A stretch of 34,447 nt of DNA from an uncultured Eubacteriales bacterium (GTDB lineage: Bacteria; Bacillota; Clostridia; Christensenellales; Borkfalkiaceae), in assembly GCA_949747905.1 (NCBI GenBank), contig CATKEF010000049.1:1-34447 (forward strand), written 5' to 3'. Of this stretch, positions 31,077 to 34,447 are shown in pieces. Position 1 is the first letter of the stretch. Every line of letters starts with the position of its first letter. Below the pieces are notes generated by a model. It worked only from the letters and a program-made list of their open reading frames with translations. It had not been told where the DNA came from and did no database searches. The position numbers and the translations under genes are program-made.

Positions 31077-32741
31077 ATGGCTAAAACTACGGAAATCGAC
31101 CTCAGCGGCGACAGACTCATTGCGCTGGCGGCTGATATGGTCGACAATCACAACTATATAGGCGCACTTAAAATGCTCAATAAAAATGCGGAACTTGAAG
31201 GGAACGACAGCGATTCGCTTATGCTGTACGCCGAAATTTTCGACGATATGGGGCTTTACGAGAAGTCGGTGAACTATTGGTTCAGATTCATGGAATACGT
31301 GGAAATAGAATCTACCGATTTGTGCGATTGTTTCGAAGGGCTTGCTGTCGGATTCATGAATCTCGGTAACGAGCATTTTTCGGCGTACTATTATAATAAA
31401 CTTCTTACGGAAAGCGCGGAAATGGACGGACTGTCTCGCGAGGATATTCTGAAAGATTTCGTTTCCGAGGACGAAAATCCGCTGAAATTCGCATATCCGC
31501 CCGAGCTTGCCGATTGTTCCGATATAATCAACGAGGGAATTTCCCGTATGAAAGCGGGGGAATACGAACGCGCGTCTGAGGAATTCGAAAAGGTTGAGGA
31601 AGGCAACGAACGCTATCTTGCCGCCCGCAATTATATTGCGATGTGCAAAATAATAACCGATAAGAACGAGGAGGCTGAGCAGGAATGTCTTAGTATTCTC
31701 GAAAAATATCCCGGCAACGTGCAGGCGCTCACCACTCTCGCGGCGGTCAGAACGGAAGAGGGAAGAACGGCGGAAGCGCTCGAACTCGCCGAAAAACTGC
31801 TCTCTCTTAATGTGGAAAACCCTGACGACAGATACAAAATCGCCACCGTTTGTTGCGAAAACAAACTTCACGGGGAGGCGTATAAGCTGTTCTGTAAACT
31901 GACGGAAGAACTCTCTTACGACCTGTCTTTGCTGTATTTCAAGGCGGTATCGGCTTATAACTGCGGAAAATATACCGAGAGTTTCGAGGCGTTCGACAGA
32001 CTTTTAACCGTTTATCCCCGCGCCGTTACCGCGCGGTACCATTATACGAAAGCGCGCGAGGCATACGAAAACGGCAACGTCTACGAGCTCGACTATTTTT
32101 ACAGATTGCCGCAAGAAGTGAGGGAATCTTCCTTGAAACTTCTTGCCGCATATATGAAACTGTCGCGCAAAGAAGCAAGGAAACTGAGCGCGCACCTCGA
32201 TATTACCGACTGTATTCTATGGTGTTTCGACGAATCGGAAAGAGGCTCGGACGAGCTTAAAGAGCTGGGCGCGCAAGTGGCGGTAAAAGCCGAATTCGAC
32301 AATCTTGTTCAGGATATTCTTGTAAACGCATTTCTGCCAGACCAACTCAAAATAAACGTTATGACGGCTATAGCCGAAAGAAATCAGTTCGACGATTTCG
32401 GAGTCGTCGTCTGTAATATATTCAAGAGAATATCGTTCGACGAACTTTTCATCGGAAGAGCCAAGCGCACGAATTTCATCAAGGCATATGCTAAACTGAT
32501 TGCGCATTTTTCCATAATCGACGACGATTACGGCAGAGCTTTTTCTCAGGCGGCGGAAGATTTGTATGAAGAAATGAGCGGACTGGAAACTTTGTGGATG
32601 GCGACGAAGAACAGGGCGGCGCTTACCGCGGCTATATATCTCAAATCGGGTATTCAGTGCGCCGGCATCAATGAAAAAAATATGTACGAGTTTTTCGAAA
32701 CCGACGAGGACAGCGTAAGAAAGATAATGGGAGAATTATGA
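31077..32741 (+). CDS. TPR-repeat protein of unknown function
   Basis: A 554-residue, mostly helical acidic protein. TPR-like helix pairs recur at about 20-85 (YIGALKMLNKNAELEG, SLMLYAEIFDDMGLYEKS), 145-215 (GEYERASEEFEKVEEG), and 215-330 (YPGNVQALTTLAAVRTEEGRTAEALELAEKLL, YNCGKYTESFEAFDRLLTVYP). The remainder to 554 is helical without recognisable repeats. No signal peptide or membrane segment is seen. It sits between hslO and a HEAT-like protein, overlapping the latter by 4 bp, and is probably a protein-protein interaction scaffold. Confidence 0.8.
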   Translation: MAKTTEIDLSGDRLIALAADMVDNHNYIGALKMLNKNAELEGNDSDSLMLYAEIFDDMGLYEKSVNYWFRFMEYVEIESTDLCDCFEGLAVGFMNLGNEHFSAYYYNKLLTESAEMDGLSREDILKDFVSEDENPLKFAYPPELADCSDIINEGISRMKAGEYERASEEFEKVEEGNERYLAARNYIAMCKIITDKNEEAEQECLSILEKYPGNVQALTTLAAVRTEEGRTAEALELAEKLLSLNVENPDDRYKIATVCCENKLHGEAYKLFCKLTEELSYDLSLLYFKAVSAYNCGKYTESFEAFDRLLTVYPRAVTARYHYTKAREAYENGNVYELDYFYRLPQEVRESSLKLLAAYMKLSRKEARKLSAHLDITDCILWCFDESERGSDELKELGAQVAVKAEFDNLVQDILVNAFLPDQLKINVMTAIAERNQFDDFGVVVCNIFKRISFDELFIGRAKRTNFIKAYAKLIAHFSIIDDDYGRAFSQAAEDLYEEMSGLETLWMATKNRAALTAAIYLKSGIQCAGINEKNMYEFFETDEDSVRKIMGEL

Positions 32742-33574
32742 AACTCTACGACTTCGACGGGATGTTCGACGAAAAACTCAGCGATTATATCGCGAAAAAC
32801 AAAGGTAAGTACAGCGAGAGCGAATGGGAGGACCTGATACCGGTTCTTTACCGTAAATTCGGGGATACCGTTATAAAGTCGCTCGGCAAATCTCCGCGCG
32901 CGCTTTACGGGGAGATGAGCGGCGAAGAACTTGTAAAATGTCTCCGTGCGCACTTGAAGCAAGGGGTGCCCGTTTCGGGTTTTCTCTGCGGCGTAATCGA
33001 GGAGAGAAATATATCCGATAAACTTTTTCCTCTTCTCGACGGTACGGCGGCGGAAAAGGAGTATGCCGTCAATCTCATAGGCGCGGATAACCGCGCTATT
33101 AAAAAGTATATGGAAATGCTTGTGCGTTGCGACGACGCCGATTTGAAGGAAAAATGCGCGGAGTATATAAAGGAAAAAGCGGATATCGTAATTCCGGAGG
33201 CGCTTGAAAATTATAAGAACGGCGTTGAACGGGAATATATGCTCGAAATTCTCAGCCGCAGCGTGGTACCGCAAGAGGAGATTTTCAATATTCTGATAAA
33301 AGAGTTTCGCACGGACTCGGAAAATATGCAGGTCCGTGCGGCTCAGCTCGCCGCATACGGGGACGAACGCGCTTTACCATATCTTTTCGAAAGAATAGAT
33401 GAAGACGACATATCATATCTCGATTTCCGCGAGTTGAAATTTGCCATAGAGGCTCTCGGCGGCGAGTATATCGCGGAGCGCGATTTTTCGGAAGATGCGG
33501 GATATTTGCTTTTAAAATCGCACGAAGTCCGAAATCAGCCGCTTGCTGATACAAACGGTAAAAAACAGAATTAA
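32738..33574 (+). CDS. HEAT-like repeat protein of unknown function
   Basis: An unrecognised 278-residue acidic soluble protein. Several HEAT-like helical pairs are visible in about 55-240 (AEKEYAVNLIGADNRAI, ENMQVRAAQLAAYGDERAL, FRELKFAIEALGGEYI). It has no catalytic motif, signal or membrane helix. It is the last gene of the operon, starting inside the stop codon of the TPR gene. Its own stop codon is the first three bases of a 19-bp terminator stem. Together with the TPR protein it may form a solenoid pair, which is inference. Confidence 0.75.
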   Translation: MKLYDFDGMFDEKLSDYIAKNKGKYSESEWEDLIPVLYRKFGDTVIKSLGKSPRALYGEMSGEELVKCLRAHLKQGVPVSGFLCGVIEERNISDKLFPLLDGTAAEKEYAVNLIGADNRAIKKYMEMLVRCDDADLKEKCAEYIKEKADIVIPEALENYKNGVEREYMLEILSRSVVPQEEIFNILIKEFRTDSENMQVRAAQLAAYGDERALPYLFERIDEDDISYLDFRELKFAIEALGGEYIAERDFSEDAGYLLLKSHEVRNQPLADTNGKKQN

Positions 33575-33616
33575 ATTTATACGCCCGCGCAGAAAAAGCG
33601 CGGGCGTATAAATTTA
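33572..33616 (+). terminator. Long terminator stem starting at the operon's stop codon
   Basis: A perfect 19-bp stem (33572-33590 with 33598-33616) with a 7-nt A-rich loop. The TAA stop codon of the HEAT-like gene forms the base of the left arm. The right arm ends in ATAAATTTA, which supplies a weak T-tract. Confidence 0.85.
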
Positions 33617-33653
33617 TCCGCGATTGTCAATCACTTAGTCGGAGGTAAAATTT

Positions 33654-33842
33654 ATGCAGGAAATAACTTCAAAAGAATTGGAACTCATATCCGACGCACT
33701 GACGGCGGAAGGACTTATCTGCAAGAAGGCGAGGGCATATTCCAACACGCTTACCGACACGGCGCTTGCGCAGTGTATGACAAAGATTGCGGACGAACAC
33801 GAACAGCGCTATAATGCGCTTCTCAATATCATAGGAGGATAA
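33654..33842 (+). CDS. Small helical protein next to CotF-type coat gene
   Basis: A 62-residue protein with a strong Shine-Dalgarno site (GGAGGT). It is predicted to be two helices (ITSKELELISDALTAEGLI, ALAQCMTKIADEHEQRYNALLN). The second helix, with paired Glu/His residues, recalls the C-terminal helix of ferritin-like/CotF-type coat proteins, and short proteins of this kind often precede cotF genes in Clostridia. It lies 4 bp upstream of the CotF-type gene. The function is inferred from context only. Confidence 0.75.
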   Translation: MQEITSKELELISDALTAEGLICKKARAYSNTLTDTALAQCMTKIADEHEQRYNALLNIIGG

Positions 33843-33846
33843 CAAA

Positions 33847-34149
33847 ATGAAACTTACAAAAAGCGATTGCACTTTGAACGAAAGGGACGCGCTTCAGGAT
33901 ATGCTCGAATCGGAAAAACAGCTTATGACGATTTATACCACGGCGCTTTTCGAGGGCAGCACAAAGGCGATGAGAAAGAATTTTTCGGCTAATCTTCTGG
34001 GGGTTGCGGAAAATCAGTTCAGTCTGTTTACGCAGATGAGTACGCGCGGTTATTACGAGCCCAAACCCGCAAACAAGGCGCTCATCGACGAGGCGAATTC
34101 GACTTATAAAAAACAGAAAAAATCTTTGCAGTGCTCGGTTAAAAATTAA
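33847..34149 (+). CDS. CotF-family spore coat protein
   Basis: A 100-residue protein of the Coat_F family. The helix with ERDALQDMLESEKQLMTIYTTAL, then the segment around LLGVAENQFSLFTQMSTRGYYEPKPAN, matches the conserved core in which a short Gln-x-Phe-x-x-Met-x-x-Arg-Gly-x-Tyr stretch is typical. The Shine-Dalgarno site ATAGGAGG is strong. It forms a two-gene unit with the small upstream protein and probably acts in the outer layers of the spore. Confidence 0.85.
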   Translation: MKLTKSDCTLNERDALQDMLESEKQLMTIYTTALFEGSTKAMRKNFSANLLGVAENQFSLFTQMSTRGYYEPKPANKALIDEANSTYKKQKKSLQCSVKN

Positions 34150-34230
34150 AAAATAATACAACTTTAACCCTTCGTCCCGTTCTTATGTCCTCCCGAGCTC
34201 CCGTTTTGTCCTCCCGAGCCGTCTCTTTTT

Positions 34231-34277
34231 GTCATCCCGAGCGATAGCGAGGGACCCTTCGCTCCGCTCAGGGCGAC
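34231..34277. repeat. Palindromic intergenic element, full copy (47 bp)
   Basis: The left arm GTCATCCCGAGCGATAGCGA and right arm TCGCTCCGCTCAGGGCGAC flank a GGGACCCT centre. Well conserved. Confidence 0.8.
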
Positions 34278-34307
34278 AGTATGTAGTCCTCCCGAGCGCT
34301 CCCTCTT

Positions 34308-34354
34308 GTCCTCCCGAGGCTTGCCGAGGGACCCTTCGCTCCGCTCAGGGTGAC
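34308..34354. repeat. Palindromic intergenic element, full copy (47 bp)
   Basis: It differs from the 34231 copy mainly in the left arm (GTCCTCCCGAGGCTTGCCGA). The right half is the same apart from one base. Confidence 0.8.
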
Positions 34355-34447
34355 ATGAGGTTGTAATTTCAAGTCACACTTGTCATTTCGAGCGTAGCGA
34401 GAAATCAAAAAAAGCGTTTCTTTTCGCTTATGTTCAAAAAACCAATA

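Larger units (their letters stand above)
34150..34447. other. Repeat-filled right end of window
   Basis: It contains two nearly identical full palindromic elements (34231-34277 and 34308-34354), one left arm (34382-34406) and a run of single arms of the form GTCCTCCCGAGC at 34178, 34198 and 34286. No gene or clear terminator for the cot unit was seen. Confidence 0.6.

Overview
The window looks like a chromosomal segment from an endospore-forming, low-to-mid GC Clostridia-like Firmicute, probably uncultured and gut-associated. The evidence is a Veg / SPOCS-LysM / ispE order, SpmA and SpmB, a SpoIVFA-like plus SpoIVFB pair, a complete GerA-GerB-GerC germinant receptor operon, a CotF-type coat protein, QueH, and a BspA-like leucine-rich-repeat lipoprotein with Cys-rich repeats. 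The exact order or family cannot be fixed from sequence reading alone. No rRNA, tRNA, CRISPR array, phage or transposase gene was seen.

Layout. 1-593: repeat-rich intergenic DNA. 594-3495: veg, a SPOCS/LysM protein and ispE. 3505-5537: a membrane protein translationally coupled to a cysteine desulfurase. 5784-6829 (minus): spmA-spmB. 7255-10959: metG-tatD then ksgA. 11216-12436 (minus): leucine-rich-repeat lipoprotein. 12666-14233: spoIVFA-like/spoIVFB. 14470-15967 (minus): 8-oxoguanine glycosylase and a zinc-dependent phospholipase C-like protein. 16032-17842 (minus): PadR regulator, HAAS/DUF1700 membrane protein and DUF4097 protein, with an operator-like palindrome in the promoter. 18644-22396: gerA-gerB-gerC. 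22446-23911: trmB plus a membrane-anchored metallophosphoesterase. 23981-25573 (minus): a divergent ornithine-carbamoyltransferase-like gene and queH. 25706-27882: an ABC ATPase with degenerate catalytic motifs and an ArsP_2-type permease. 28288-33574: a tightly coupled five-gene operon (membrane protein, methyltransferase, Hsp33, TPR protein, HEAT-like protein). 33654-34149: a small protein plus a CotF-type coat protein.

Two genome-scale habits stand out. First, almost every intergenic gap lacking tight coupling carries copies or fragments of an imperfect palindromic element of about 46-52 bp (outer arms GTCAtcCCGAG / CTCaGGGTGAC). Some gaps also hold tandem runs of single arms or of 33-bp units. 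Second, several genes (ispE, trmB, queH, and less strictly spmA, gerA and argF) have a promoter -10 box only 5-10 nt before the start codon and no Shine-Dalgarno sequence, which predicts leaderless mRNAs. Other genes nearby have strong Shine-Dalgarno sites.

The most unusual proteins are the MsmX-like ABC ATPase with altered Q-loop, signature and H-loop but intact Walker motifs; the carbamoyltransferase that has lost the HPxQ histidine and both ornithine-recognition signatures; and a GerC protein lacking the lipobox cysteine and carrying a Gly/Gln/Ser linker. No single locus is clearly a new defence or mobile system. The most plausible uncharacterised functional unit is the five-gene operon at 28288-33574.
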